Source: Natribacillus halophilus
Lineage (GTDB): Bacteria > Bacillota > Bacilli > Bacillales > Marinococcaceae
Direction: 5' to 3'
DNA length: 64,000 bases
NCBI RefSeq assembly: GCF_900100185.1
Contig: NZ_FNEN01000009.1
Coordinates: 53,406-117,405, forward strand
Notes under the pieces: model-generated
The model's database searches: none
Seen by the model: only the letters and a program-made list of their open reading frames with translations
Told to the model about the DNA's origin: nothing
Shown: positions 56,523 to 63,700 of the stretch, in pieces
Layout of the letters: every line of letters begins with the position of its first letter
How positions within the stretch are numbered: position 1 is the stretch's first letter
Position numbers and translations under genes: made by a program

Positions 56523-57580
56523 AAAATCTACTGACATCCCGATGGTTCGGATTGTTCATTCCCCTGATCGCGATAGGGTTTGGCTTCTTTGCCGGTGCTC
56601 TCATTATGCTTATTAGCGGCAACAACCCGGTGACCGGTTATGTTGCCTTAGTTGAAGGTGTTTTTGGCGATCTCTACTATTTTGGCGAAACCCTTCAGCA
56701 GATGATTCCGTTAATTTTTTCCGGTATTGCTGTCGCTTTTGCTTTCAGAACCGGGCTTTTGAATATCGGCGTTGAAGGTCAGTTAATCGTCGGCTGGTTT
56801 GCGGCCGTGATCGTCGGCATTTCCATTGAAGCGCCGCTGATGATTCATTTGCCCCTGGCGATATTGGGCGGTGCCATAGCCGGTGCGTTATGGGGTTTCG
56901 TACCGGGGTTATTAAAAGCGCGTTTGCAAGTTCATGAAGTCATCGTGACGATTATGATGAACTACATAGCCATGCATGTCGCCAATGCCTTGATCAGGGC
57001 TTATTTTCAGGAATCCGGTCAGAGGACGGCCTTTATTCATGATTCGGCATCACTGGCCTCGGAATTTTTAGCAGAAATTACGAATTTTTCCAGGTTGCAT
57101 TGGGGCTTTTTTCTTGCCGTGCTCGCTTGTGTGCTCATGTGGTTTCTGTTATGGAAAACGAAATTAGGGTTTGAGTTACGTTCAGTCGGTCATAATCGGC
57201 AAGCTTCTGCCTACGCCGGGATGAATGTTAATACGAATATCATCATGTCGATGTCTATATCCGGTGGGTTTGCAGGTGTCGGCGGGGCTATGCTCGGGCT
57301 GGGAACGTTTGAATATGCCGAGATTCTTTCCTCATTTACGGATTATGGATTTGACGGTATCGCTGTCGCCCTGCTTGGTGCCAGTAATGCCATCGGTATT
57401 TTCTTCTCGTCATTTTTGTTTGGGGGTCTCCAGCAAGGCGCCAACAATATGCAGGGGCAAGCGAACGTTGCCCCGGAACTGGCCGACATTATCATTGCCT
57501 TAATTATTTTCTTCGTCGCTTCCAGCTACTTGATTCGATGGATCTATAGTCGCTTGCAAAGTAAGAAGGAGGGGAAATAA
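56519..57580 (+). CDS. Nucleoside ABC transporter permease, NupP type
   Basis: A 353-residue inner-membrane permease with about eight or nine hydrophobic segments. The branched-chain/ribose-type signature GLLNIGVEGQLIVGWFAAV is followed by the ATPase-contact loop TKLGFELRSVGHNRQASAYAGMN. It is the first permease of a BmpA-type nucleoside importer. TTG 56519 overlaps the stop of the ATPase fragment by four bases, with AGGTGAGG upstream. A complete transporter needs an intact two-domain ATPase and a substrate-binding lipoprotein, neither of which is intact here. Confidence 0.88.
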   Translation: MKNLLTSRWFGLFIPLIAIGFGFFAGALIMLISGNNPVTGYVALVEGVFGDLYYFGETLQQMIPLIFSGIAVAFAFRTGLLNIGVEGQLIVGWFAAVIVGISIEAPLMIHLPLAILGGAIAGALWGFVPGLLKARLQVHEVIVTIMMNYIAMHVANALIRAYFQESGQRTAFIHDSASLASEFLAEITNFSRLHWGFFLAVLACVLMWFLLWKTKLGFELRSVGHNRQASAYAGMNVNTNIIMSMSISGGFAGVGGAMLGLGTFEYAEILSSFTDYGFDGIAVALLGASNAIGIFFSSFLFGGLQQGANNMQGQANVAPELADIIIALIIFFVASSYLIRWIYSRLQSKKEGK

Positions 57581-57581
57581 A

Positions 57582-58532
57582 ATGGCAGACATTCTACAAA
57601 TTCTTTATACGATAGTTCCGGCTGCCCTGATTGCATCTACCCCTTTACTTCTTACAGCCCTTGGTGGATTGTTCAGTGAACGGTCCGGTGTCGTCAACAT
57701 CGGCCTTGAAGGCCTGATGGTGATGGGCGCTTTTTCCGGGATTGTCGGAACGTTATTCTTCGAATCGATCGGTTTTGGTTTTGCTTCTCCGTGGATGGGG
57801 ATGCTCGCGGCCATTATATTGGGAGCGGTTTTCTCGCTTTTTCATGCTGTTGCGTCCATTACACTAAAAGCTGATCAAATTGTAAGTGGTGTGGCTTTAA
57901 ACTTTCTCGCGCTCGGGTTAAGTGTCTTTATCGTCAGGGAAGTCTTTGACCGCGGCCAAACAGATGCGATCAGTGCACGACTGTTCAGGATTGATGTCCC
58001 GTTTTTAAGTGAAATCCCTGTGATCGGGCCGATGTTTTTCTCGAGAATTTATGCGACAACGTTCCTTGCGTTTATCGTCGTTGCGATCGTTTGGTACGTG
58101 ATCTTTAAAACACCGTTCGGCCTTCGACTACGTTCGGTAGGTGAACATCCGATGGCGGCCGATACGATGGGGATCAAAGTGACCCGTATGCGCTATATCG
58201 GGGTGATGCTTAGCGGTGCGCTCGGCGGTTTAGGCGGCGCCATATTCGCCATCACCACCGCCGGTAATTTTTCGGCCGGAACTATCGTCGGACAAGGGTT
58301 TATGGCCCTCGCCGCTCTCATATTCGGTAAATGGCATCCCGTCGGGGCCATGGGGGCAGCCGTATTTTTCGGATTCGCGCAGGCGTTGAGCATTTCCGCC
58401 CAACAAATACCCGGGCTTGCCGAAATCCCGCAAGTGTACATGCTGATTCTCCCGTATGTGCTGACGATCCTGGCGCTTGCCGGTTTTGTAGGTAAGGCGG
58501 AACCTCCGAAAGCATTGAACCAGACGGATTGA
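57582..58532 (+). CDS. Nucleoside ABC transporter permease, NupQ type
   Basis: A 316-residue permease, partner of the one upstream, one base away. Signatures: SERSGVVNIGLEGLMVMGAFSG, the contact loop TPFGLRLRSVGEHPMAADTMGIKV and GALGGLGGAIFAI. About eight spans. AAGGAGGGG overlaps the end of the preceding gene. The operon stops at a terminator and is followed by mosaic repeat copy D. Confidence 0.9.
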   Translation: MADILQILYTIVPAALIASTPLLLTALGGLFSERSGVVNIGLEGLMVMGAFSGIVGTLFFESIGFGFASPWMGMLAAIILGAVFSLFHAVASITLKADQIVSGVALNFLALGLSVFIVREVFDRGQTDAISARLFRIDVPFLSEIPVIGPMFFSRIYATTFLAFIVVAIVWYVIFKTPFGLRLRSVGEHPMAADTMGIKVTRMRYIGVMLSGALGGLGGAIFAITTAGNFSAGTIVGQGFMALAALIFGKWHPVGAMGAAVFFGFAQALSISAQQIPGLAEIPQVYMLILPYVLTILALAGFVGKAEPPKALNQTD

Positions 58533-58552
58533 AAATAAATTGGAAAAAATAG

Positions 58553-58582
58553 AACCTCGGTGCCGCGGGCATCGGGGTTTTT
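58553..58582 (+). terminator. Intrinsic terminator after nupQ-like gene
   Basis: AACCTCGGTGCC (58553-58564) and GGCATCGGGGTT (58568-58579, two G-T pairs), then T. Confidence 0.82.
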
Positions 58583-58586
58583 GCTT

Positions 58587-58814
58587 GGCAGATAAGAAAC
58601 AATGTGGCTACGCTGCCGGTAGCCACCATCTACCATGAAAACAACTGATTTAGCGCAAAAAGTATAATCGTGACATATGTTGGTTATACTGATGGTTTGC
58701 GCTGCTCCAATAACGGTTGTTTTCATACAAAAAGTATAACTTTCTTATCCTGCATAAGTGCAACTAAGGCTTATCGCCTTAAAGGCTTGGCGATAAGCCA
58801 AGTTTTCTTTATTC
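58587..58814 (+). repeat. Mosaic intergenic repeat, copy D (long form, core inverted)
   Basis: GGCAGATAAGAAA (58587-58599) and TTTCTTATCCTGC (58741-58753) are near-perfect inverted repeats around the core. The tail ATAAGTGCAACTAAGG and hairpin then run to about 58814. The core is nearly identical to that of copy C but in the opposite orientation, while the tails have the same orientation. It lies between convergent nupQ and lexA and explains most of that 388-base gap. Confidence 0.93.
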
Positions 58815-58894
58815 TAAATGGCAATGGGAGAACATACAGTGAAAAGACAAGACTACTTAGTATACAATAATAGTGTTATGTAAACTTAAATGGA

Positions 58895-58915
58895 AGCAGA
58901 GCCGGGAGCCCTGCT
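58895..58915 (-). terminator. Possible lexA terminator
   Basis: AGCAGAGC (58895-58902) and GCCCTGCT (58908-58915) form a stem five bases beyond the lexA stop. The minus-strand T run is weak. Confidence 0.4.
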
Positions 58916-58920
58916 CTCAT

Positions 58921-59556
58921 TCAATGAAGCGTCCGGAAAACACCGCTTACTTTTCCGAGTACCTGGCAATTGTCGAGAATGATCGGCGCCATGGTTGCAT
59001 TTTCGGGTTGCAAGCGTATATGGTCACCTTCGTTGAAGAAGCGTTTGACGGTTGCTTCCTCTTCGTCGGTCATCGCGACGATAATATCACCGTTATCGGC
59101 GGTCGGTTGTTGGCGTACGATCACCTGGTCACCATCGAGAATCCCGGCGTCGATCATGCTGTCCCCTTCAATGGTGAGCATGAAGACCTGGTCGCCGCCG
59201 ACGATGTTTTCAGGTAAAGGAACATATGCTTCCACATTTTCAACAGCTGTAATCGGAAGCCCGGCAGTGACCTTTCCGATGAGCGGAACATACGCACTTT
59301 CAGGCTTGTCCGCTTCCGCGATTTCATTGCCGTCTTCGTCAAGGTGAAGCACTTCGATCGCTCGCGGTTTGGTTGGATCCCTGCGGATATAGCCTTTCTT
59401 TTCGAGACGCGCCAGATGGCCGTGGACGGTTGAGCTGGAGGCAAGACCGACGGATTCGCCGATTTCCCGGACGGAGGGCGGATAGCCTTTCTTTTTCACA
59501 TTGTCTTTAATATACGCGAGAATCGTCTCCTGTCGCTCTGAAAGTTTTTTCAATTC
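58921..59556 (-). CDS. lexA: SOS repressor LexA
   Basis: About 211 residues. The winged helix-turn-helix [24 protein letters not shown] is followed by the Ala-Gly self-cleavage site in GKVTAGLPI. The nucleophile serine lies in GDSMIDAGI and the lysine in EEATVKRFF. RecA filaments trigger cleavage and derepress SOS genes, including recA at 24651. TTG 59556 is preferred: GAGGTG is six bases away and the N-terminus then aligns with B. subtilis LexA. ATG 59562 nearly touches the binding site. Confidence 0.95.
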   Translation of the reverse strand, partial: ELKKLSERQETILAYIKDNVKKKGYPPSVREIGESVGLASSSTVHGHLARLEKKGYIRRDPTKPRAIEVLHLDEDGNEIAEADKPESAYVPLIGKVTAGLPITAVENVEAYVPLPENIVGGDQVFMLTIEGDSMIDAGILDGDQVIVRQQPTADNGDIIVAMTDEEEATVKRFFNEGDHIRLQPENATMAPIILDNCQVLGKVSGVFRTLH

Positions 59557-59584
59557 ATTCACCTCATTTTTTTATAGTAACCAT

Positions 59585-59613
59585 ATCATACCATGTAAAA
59601 CAGATGTTTGCAA
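59585..59613 (-). promoter_or_regulatory. lexA promoter
   Basis: On the minus strand: TTGCAA (59613-59608), 17-base spacer, TATGAT (59590-59585). A LexA box covers the spacer and -35. Confidence 0.75.
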
Positions 59614-59624
59614 ACATTAGTTCT
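59597..59624. promoter_or_regulatory. Two abutting LexA boxes between lexA and the divergent gene
   Basis: AAAAC-AGAT-GTTTG (59597-59610) and CAAAC-ATTA-GTTCT (59611-59624) touch end to end. They meet at the palindrome ATGTTTGCAAACAT. They match CGAAC-N4-GTTCG at about seven and eight of ten positions. Confidence 0.7.
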
Positions 59625-59636
59625 TTTCGTTACACT
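59608..59636 (+). promoter_or_regulatory. Promoter of the divergent small membrane protein
   Basis: TTGCAA (59608-59613), 17-base spacer, TACACT (59631-59636). The -35 hexamer is palindromic and is the same six base pairs used by lexA on the other strand. Confidence 0.65.
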
Positions 59637-59640
59637 GATA

Positions 59641-59654
59641 AGAACAAACGTTTT
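59641..59654 (+). promoter_or_regulatory. Third LexA box, in front of the small membrane protein gene
   Basis: AGAAC-AAAC-GTTTT matches CGAAC-N4-GTTCG at seven of ten positions and lies near the transcription start. Confidence 0.6.
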
Positions 59655-59666
59655 GGAGGTTGTGAC

Positions 59667-59840
59667 ATGATGAACGAAAAAGCGCAAAAGCAGAAGCAGA
59701 AAAAAACACAAGAGCGTATTCTGTTATTTTTGTTTGGCCTCTCCATTGTGATTATGACGTGGGTCGCCAATGACACACTTGAAGCCAGTTCGGCTGCGGA
59801 TACGCAAATGGAAAAGGTTGAAATGGATGTTCAAAGTTGA
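59667..59840 (+). CDS. Small SOS-controlled membrane protein in the yneA position
   Basis: A 57-residue protein with a basic, Gln-rich N-terminus (NEKAQKQKQKKTQER), one membrane span (about residues 18-35, ILLFLFGLSIVIMTWVA) and a short acidic outer tail. In B. subtilis the gene divergent from lexA is yneA, an SOS-induced cell division inhibitor with a membrane span and a LysM domain. Here the LysM domain is absent. Three LexA boxes and GGAGG support expression during SOS. A division-inhibitor role is inferred from position, topology and control. ATG 59670 is an alternative start. Confidence 0.75.
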   Translation: MMNEKAQKQKQKKTQERILLFLFGLSIVIMTWVANDTLEASSAADTQMEKVEMDVQS

Positions 59841-59935
59841 TAAAGGGAATAAAAGAATGTATAAGGAATTGAAAGCACAGTAACCTTCACTTGTTTTAAG
59901 CCGATGTTTTCCATGATATTAAAAAATATTGCCTG

Positions 59936-59964
59936 TTGATATCAAGTCTCATGAACGTTATAGT
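59936..59964 (+). promoter_or_regulatory. Sigma-A promoter of ynzC with overlapping inverted repeat
   Basis: TTGATA (59936-59941) and TATAGT (59959-59964) are 17 bases apart. CGTTA-TAG-TAACG (59956-59968) is an inverted repeat over the -10 element. Confidence 0.6.
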
Positions 59965-60003
59965 AACGATAAGTCTAATCCATGTTTTTAAGGGGGAGCT
60001 TCA

Positions 60004-60237
60004 TTGATATCCGATGAAAAGCTTGACCGCATTAATGAGCTAGCCAAACGGGAGAAGACAACGGGTTTAACGACCGAAGAAGAAAACGAGCAAAAAGATT
60101 TACGTGAAGAATACCTTAAGAATTTCCGCACTTCTTTCAAGCAGCAGATTCAAAACGTAACCGTTGTCGATGAAGAAGGAAACGAAGTCACCCCGGACAA
60201 GTTACGCACGGCTAAAACTCATCGTCGCTCCTATTGA
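60004..60237 (+). CDS. ynzC: DUF896 protein YnzC
   Basis: A 77-residue helical protein (EKLDRINELAKREKTTGLTTEE, QKDLREEYLKNFRTSFKQQIQNV) of the DUF896/YnzC family. B. subtilis YnzC is in the yneA-yneB-ynzC SOS operon and forms a two-helix bundle; its role is unknown. Here it has its own promoter and yneB is absent. TTG 60004 follows AGGGGGAG. A terminator follows. Confidence 0.9.
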   Translation: MISDEKLDRINELAKREKTTGLTTEEENEQKDLREEYLKNFRTSFKQQIQNVTVVDEEGNEVTPDKLRTAKTHRRSY

Positions 60238-60275
60238 TGAGCAGCAGCGATCTTGAAATCCAGAATGAAGAATGC

Positions 60276-60315
60276 AAACGGCGCGTCACTTTTACAGGTG
60301 AAGCGCCGTTTTTTG
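60276..60315 (+). terminator. Intrinsic terminator after ynzC
   Basis: AAACGGCGC (60276-60284) and GCGCCGTTT (60303-60311), with inner TCAC/GTGA pairing, then T. Confidence 0.88.
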
Positions 60316-60384
60316 TGCTGTCATTTCTTGTTTTACGTCTAAAAAGCGTATATCATAAGAAGTAGCCATACATAGAGAGGAAGG

Positions 60385-62385
60385 ATGAAGACATTGAATA
60401 CCAACATAGAACAAAAGGCCATTGATTCGATTCGGACATTATCCATCGACAGCGTCAATCGCGCGGGAGCAGGCCATCCCGGCTTGCCTATGGGCGCGGC
60501 GCCGATGGCATTTACATTGTGGACAAGGCATTTTAAACATAACCCCGCGCAGCCGGGATGGTGGGATCGTGACCGCTTTGTTTTGTCAGCCGGACACGGA
60601 TCGATGCTATTGTACAGTTTATTGCATTTAAGTGGGTATGACTTAAGTTTGGAGGAACTGAAAAATTTCCGGCAATTAGGGAGCGAAACGCCCGGTCATC
60701 CCGAGTATGGACACACAGCGGGGGTCGATGCCACGACCGGACCGCTCGGACAAGGCATTGCCATGTCAGTGGGAATGGCGATGGCCGAAACGCATCTCGC
60801 AGCGACGTATAACCAAGATGGTTATGAAATATTCGATCACCATACGTACGTCATTTGCAGTGACGGCGATGTCATGGAAGGCGTGGCTTCGGAATCGGCG
60901 TCGCTTGCGGGCCATCAACAATTAGGGAAATTAATTGTCATGTACGATTCGAATGACATCTCCCTCGATGGCGATTTGAATCGTGCGTTTTCCGAAAATG
61001 TTTTAAAGCGGTATGAAGCCTATGGCTGGCACACGATTTTTATCGAAGACGGCAATGATGTGGAAGCGATTGACCGAGCGATTCGGGAAGCGAAAGCGGA
61101 TCCCCGACCCAGCTTTATTGAAGTGAAAACGGTCATCGGCTTCGGGTCACCGAACCGTGCCGGATCAAATGAAGCGCACGGGAAACCTCTGGGAGAAGAA
61201 GAAGCGGCACTCGTTAAGGAAGCGTACGGCTGGGATCATGAACCTTTCCATATTCCCGAGGACGTACAGACATTTTTTGAAAATCAACGACAAGAAGCTG
61301 AGTATGACTATCAGGCGTGGAGGGAACTATTCGAAGCGTACCAACAAGACTATCCCGAAAATGCCGCCGAACTTACGCGCGCGTTTGCCTGCGACTGGAG
61401 AACAGATGAGCTGCAGGAATTACCGAGATACGAGATCGGCGAGGACGAGCTTGCCACCCGTAAAGCATCAGGAGCGGCCATTCAGGCGATTTCTTCACAA
61501 GTGAATGGCTTGTTCGGCGGATCGGCTGACCTGGCCTCGTCCAATAACTCGTTGATGAATGATTATGATGACTTTACGAAAGAGAATCGGGCGGGCCGCA
61601 ATGTTTGGTTTGGTGTGCGGGAGTTTGCCACAGCAGCTGCCTTGAACGGGATCTCCCTGCATGGTGGTTTGCACGCGTATGGTGCAACCTTCCTCGTCTT
61701 TTCGGATTATATGCGACCGGCCATTCGCCTGTCCGCACTGATGGGCATGCCTGTGACGTACGTGTTTACCCACGACAGCATCGCCGTCGGCGAGGACGGG
61801 CCGACCCATGAGCCGATTGAGCACGTGGCCTCTTTACGCGCGGTGCCGAATCTGTCGGTGATTCGTCCGGGAGACGGGAACGAGACGGTAGCCGCCTGGC
61901 GCCTGTCCCTGGAAGCAAACGATCACCCGACCGCCCTTGTATTGACACGACAAGGCTTGCCGACGCTCGCGGATCCTGATCAAGCCTATGAAAACGTAAG
62001 TAAAGGCGCTTATATTCTTTCCGAGGCAGACAAACCTGACGTCGCGATTATTGCTACCGGTTCTGAAGTCTCTCTCGCCATGGAAGCGAAAGCGAACCTT
62101 TCCCGGGAAGGGATAGCCGTCCGGGTCATCAGCATGCCGAGCCAGGACCGCTTTGAGAAACAACCTTTATCGTACCAACAATCAGTAGTGGATGAATCCA
62201 TCCCGACGATGACGCTGGAAGCGGCCGCGACGTTTGGCTGGGATCGCTATGCAGGGACTGGCGGCAGGAAAATCGGGATCGATCAATTCGGTGCCTCTGC
62301 CCCCGGCGACGTCGTTATGAAAGCGTATGGATTCCACGAGGAAAATATCAGAAATGAAGTGAAAGCTTTGCTCGGCAAAAACTGA
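60385..62385 (+). CDS. tkt: Transketolase
   Basis: A 666-residue thiamine diphosphate enzyme of the non-oxidative pentose phosphate pathway. Cofactor-binding motif [18 protein letters not shown] is followed about 28 residues later by NDISLDG. Other marks are the N-terminal [21 protein letters not shown], active-site [15 protein letters not shown] and the C-terminal [15 protein letters not shown]. The start is ATG 60385 very close to AGGAAGG; TTG 60394 has better spacing and is an alternative. Position between ynzC and sirA is as in B. subtilis. Confidence 0.95.
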   Translation: MKTLNTNIEQKAIDSIRTLSIDSVNRAGAGHPGLPMGAAPMAFTLWTRHFKHNPAQPGWWDRDRFVLSAGHGSMLLYSLLHLSGYDLSLEELKNFRQLGSETPGHPEYGHTAGVDATTGPLGQGIAMSVGMAMAETHLAATYNQDGYEIFDHHTYVICSDGDVMEGVASESASLAGHQQLGKLIVMYDSNDISLDGDLNRAFSENVLKRYEAYGWHTIFIEDGNDVEAIDRAIREAKADPRPSFIEVKTVIGFGSPNRAGSNEAHGKPLGEEEAALVKEAYGWDHEPFHIPEDVQTFFENQRQEAEYDYQAWRELFEAYQQDYPENAAELTRAFACDWRTDELQELPRYEIGEDELATRKASGAAIQAISSQVNGLFGGSADLASSNNSLMNDYDDFTKENRAGRNVWFGVREFATAAALNGISLHGGLHAYGATFLVFSDYMRPAIRLSALMGMPVTYVFTHDSIAVGEDGPTHEPIEHVASLRAVPNLSVIRPGDGNETVAAWRLSLEANDHPTALVLTRQGLPTLADPDQAYENVSKGAYILSEADKPDVAIIATGSEVSLAMEAKANLSREGIAVRVISMPSQDRFEKQPLSYQQSVVDESIPTMTLEAAATFGWDRYAGTGGRKIGIDQFGASAPGDVVMKAYGFHEENIRNEVKALLGKN

Positions 62386-62392
62386 TCCTCAA

Positions 62393-62424
62393 ATTGTCGA
62401 AAAAGAGCTCAGTCTTGTTATAAT
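62393..62424 (+). promoter_or_regulatory. Spo0A-controlled promoter of sirA
   Basis: ATTGTCGAAAA (62393-62403) matches the Spo0A box TTTGTCGAAAA at ten of eleven positions. It covers the -35 region of an extended -10 element TG-T-TATAAT (62416-62424). This layout is that of promoters activated by phosphorylated Spo0A. Confidence 0.7.
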
Positions 62425-62496
62425 GTAAACAGGCAGAGCCTGATCTGCCCGACCTTAATGTTTTGGTGAAACGTCATTTCAACACGATTCGAAGCC

Positions 62497-62507
62497 ATTG
62501 TCGAAGA
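62497..62507 (+). promoter_or_regulatory. Second Spo0A box upstream of sirA
   Basis: ATTGTCGAAGA matches the box at nine of eleven positions and lies about 65 bases inside the predicted transcript. Confidence 0.45.
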
Positions 62508-62595
62508 CTATTCGCTTGCAGCAAACAAATGTTGACATACTTTTTAGTGACCGAGCATTAAAATAAGCACAAGACATTAAAGGAGGGCGAGCCAT

Positions 62596-63033
62596 TTGCA
62601 CCGCTATGACATTTATCTATTAAGGCCGGAGGTTGCTCGGCAATTTATTCAGTTGGAAAGCAAACTGTTTCGTCTTTTTAAAGAGTATGAAACGGTTCCC
62701 TCCATTCACCATGAAGTTCAAAAGCAAGTCGATTATATTTGCAGGCCGATCTCAATCCACCATCTAGGCGCGTGGCTGTCTTCTTCGACCATGACCGATT
62801 TTCACCCTGATGAGAATGACAGTTACGTCTACTATGTGGAAGAGGACGAGGGCGTGAAATTAACGATGTCCGAACGGAGACTGCAAATTTGGAGCACGCT
62901 TGATCGGGAGGATGAGTGGGTCTGGTTTGACAAATTACAGACGTATGACCCATATTTTTTCGCCTGTGATATTAAGCGTGAAAAATATGGCTGGTTGAAA
63001 CCGATGAAAATGCATACTCACCTCTATGGGTGA
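62596..63033 (+). CDS. sirA: Sporulation inhibitor of replication SirA
   Basis: A 145-residue protein related to B. subtilis SirA (YneE). It begins HRYDIYLLRPEVARQFIQLESKLFRLF and carries the conserved HVYV-like core and a tryptophan-rich end. SirA binds domain I of DnaA and blocks new rounds of replication once sporulation begins. TTG 62596 follows AAAGGAGGG. Spo0A boxes upstream agree with known control. Position between tkt and yneF is conserved. Confidence 0.88.
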   Translation: MHRYDIYLLRPEVARQFIQLESKLFRLFKEYETVPSIHHEVQKQVDYICRPISIHHLGAWLSSSTMTDFHPDENDSYVYYVEEDEGVKLTMSERRLQIWSTLDREDEWVWFDKLQTYDPYFFACDIKREKYGWLKPMKMHTHLYG

Positions 63034-63140
63034 AAGTGAAACGGTTGCCCTTTTCAACGTCCGGTGGATACGGTATAATGAATGATGTTTGTTTGCACCG
63101 AAGCTATACCGTGTGATCGACGTAAGGAGGAATAGACCGT

Positions 63141-63365
63141 ATGGACACGATTTGGGTTGTGTTGATCGCGATAGCAGCCTTGATCGCAGGGCTCGTGGGA
63201 GGTTTTTTCATCGCCCGTAAAACGATGACGAATTACTTGAAAAAGAATCCGCCCATTAATGAGCAGATGCTGCGCGTGATGATGACACAAATGGGCCAAA
63301 ACCCGTCCCAAAAGAAAATTAACCAGATGATGAAGGCGATGCAAAAACAGCAGGATAAGAAATGA
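63141..63365 (+). CDS. yneF: UPF0154 membrane protein YneF
   Basis: A 74-residue protein with an N-terminal membrane span (about residues 3-24) followed by [45 protein letters not shown], the UPF0154 signature. Function is unknown. GTAAGGAGG precedes the ATG. A terminator follows and ends the conserved lexA-yneF block. Confidence 0.93.
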   Translation: MDTIWVVLIAIAALIAGLVGGFFIARKTMTNYLKKNPPINEQMLRVMMTQMGQNPSQKKINQMMKAMQKQQDKK

Positions 63366-63371
63366 AATCAG

Positions 63372-63398
63372 ACACCTCTGAGATGGAGGTGTTTTTTT
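63372..63398 (+). terminator. Intrinsic terminator after yneF
   Basis: ACACCTC (63372-63378) and GAGGTGT (63386-63392), then seven T. Confidence 0.85.
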
Positions 63399-63460
63399 CT
63401 GTGTCGTCGGCGCGGGCGCGGTAGGCTGTGCAGTGGATCCACGACCTTGATGGGGGGGCA

Positions 63461-63611
63461 GCCAGCACACCCCATTTTGATCATTTTTCTATTTTGGGGG
63501 CCGCAAGAACCGCCAGCGCACCCCAAATTAGATAAATCCCCATTTTGGGACTCGCGGCCTCCGGCCAGCGCACCTCATTTTTGGGATTCACTCATTTTGA
63601 GGGGCGCTGGG
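63461..63611. repeat. Imperfect tandem array, period about 51-52 bp
   Basis: GCCAGC(A/G)CACC recurs at 63461, 63512 and 63564. The complement GCGCTGG closes the array near 63604. Each unit holds CCCCA or a variant and a later TTTTGGGG, so hairpins are possible. The sequence differs from the 52-bp family at 25897 and 45359, but the period is almost the same. It fills most of the gap between yneF and the transposase; open frames across it are not convincing. Confidence 0.6.
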
Positions 63612-63700
63612 TTTACCCGAGGCCCTTGGGAGAGGGTATCGATTTGAAAAAGCTGCTGTTTATGTTTGAGCAACTAGTGCAAAACGGCTGAAATAAGTGA

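Noticed and set aside
63447..63647. Open frame of 66 codons after yneF
   Set aside because: It is composed of the 51-52 bp repeats and has no proper start signals.
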